DNA of 64,000 nt from Micromonospora kangleipakensis (GTDB taxonomy: Bacteria > Actinomycetota > Actinomycetes > Mycobacteriales > Micromonosporaceae), in the NCBI RefSeq assembly GCF_004217615.1, contig NZ_SHLD01000001.1, forward strand, positions 6,820,001-6,884,000, given 5' to 3'. Positions 63,705 to 64,000 of this stretch are shown piece after piece (positions within the stretch are counted from its first letter, which is position 1; each line of letters starts with the position of its first letter). The notes under the pieces were generated by a model. The model ran no database searches. It was not told the origin of the DNA and saw only the letters and a program-made list of their open reading frames with translations. The position numbers and the translations under genes are program-made.

Positions 63705-64000
63705 TCAGGGCAGCAGCGCGCCGGCCAGCGGGTGGACCGTCTCCTCGATCTCGTCGGCGACCCGGCCGAAACACTGGTCGCCGCGACCCCACGGGTCGTC
63801 GAGGTCGTCGGCGGGCAGCGGTGAGGCCCCCTGCCGGGCCGCGTCGGCGGCGGCCACCAGGGCCACCCCGCGGGCGTACACGCCGTCCGGGGTGGCCTCC
63901 ACCGGGGGCAGCCCGGCGGCGTCCACGGCGGCCAGCAGTCGGCCGAACTCGCCCAGCACGAAGGTGCGCGCCGCCGCGTCCGGCCGCAGCGCCACCACGT
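63705..64000 (-). CDS. Low-molecular-weight protein-tyrosine phosphatase-like protein, C-terminal part
   Basis: The frame enters from the right edge, and only about 97 C-terminal residues are visible (RTFVLGEFGRLLAAVDAAGL, then DDLDDPWGRGDQCFGRVADE and the final ALLP). The DDPWG segment with its aspartate fits the general-acid region of LMW phosphatases/arsenate-reductase-like proteins, followed by the typical last helix. The active-site CxxxxxR loop would be beyond the window. The start codon is outside. Confidence 0.7.
   Translation of the reverse strand, partial: VVALRPDAAARTFVLGEFGRLLAAVDAAGLPPVEATPDGVYARGVALVAAADAARQGASPLPADDLDDPWGRGDQCFGRVADEIEETVHPLAGALLP

Overview
The window is a very GC-rich actinobacterial chromosome segment. 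Gene content and order point to the Micromonosporaceae (Micromonospora-like): a 180-kDa-type NAD-glutamate dehydrogenase, the thioredoxin/TPR - icmA - meaB - thiolase - epimerase - Scy/FilP-like neighbourhood shared in outline with Streptomyces, mismatch endonuclease NucS, and many genes that start directly behind a -10 box. No phage, IS element, CRISPR array, tRNA or rRNA was seen. The genus is an inference; family-level placement is fairly safe.

Layout. 1-5.4 kb: start of a nitrate-sensing histidine kinase, a collapsed fur-katA pair, a small cluster of unknown acidic or membrane proteins, and a GH6 cellulase reduced to its two ends. 5.9-7.2 kb: an overlapping pair encoding a charged-repeat exported protein and a class F sortase. 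7.3-16.9 kb: NAD-GDH, a lipoprotein class B PBP, an arginase-fold protein and a thioredoxin/TPR protein. 17.1-24 kb: coenzyme-B12 and ethylmalonyl-CoA metabolism (icmA, meaB, thiolase, epimerase, ccr). 24.2-27.8 kb: two DivIVA-like coiled-coil proteins. 28-37.7 kb: transporter, hydrolases, a double 3-hydroxyacyl-CoA dehydrogenase, FHA protein, aldehyde dehydrogenase, nucS. 37.7-48.8 kb: two near-identical copies of a secreted lysozyme-like gene flank ecm, an ABC exporter, an esterase, a second 3-hydroxyacyl-CoA dehydrogenase, murA and pduO. 48.8-59.8 kb: the ATP synthase cluster, with atpC detached behind an LCP gene, then glyA. 59.8-64 kb: an SDR, a bifunctional PBP and the end of a phosphatase gene.

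How the genes work together. Thiolase, 3-hydroxybutyryl-CoA dehydrogenase, Ccr, epimerase and Ecm are successive steps of the ethylmalonyl-CoA route for acetyl-CoA assimilation. IcmA joins isobutyryl-CoA and butyryl-CoA to it; MeaB and PduO service the B12 cofactor. The genes are spread over 28 kb, yet each promoter carries a variant of one operator-like sequence (TTA-N-YG-R-N-Y-G-K-T), suggesting one acyl-CoA-type regulon. MurA, both PBPs, LCP, sortase and the lysozyme-like pair make cell-envelope building the second theme.

The window also shows decay: deletions or frameshifts in fur-katA, the GH6 gene, a third lysozyme-like copy and one short gene. Two copies of a 75-100 bp palindromic intergenic repeat are present, one of which supplies the end of a coding sequence.
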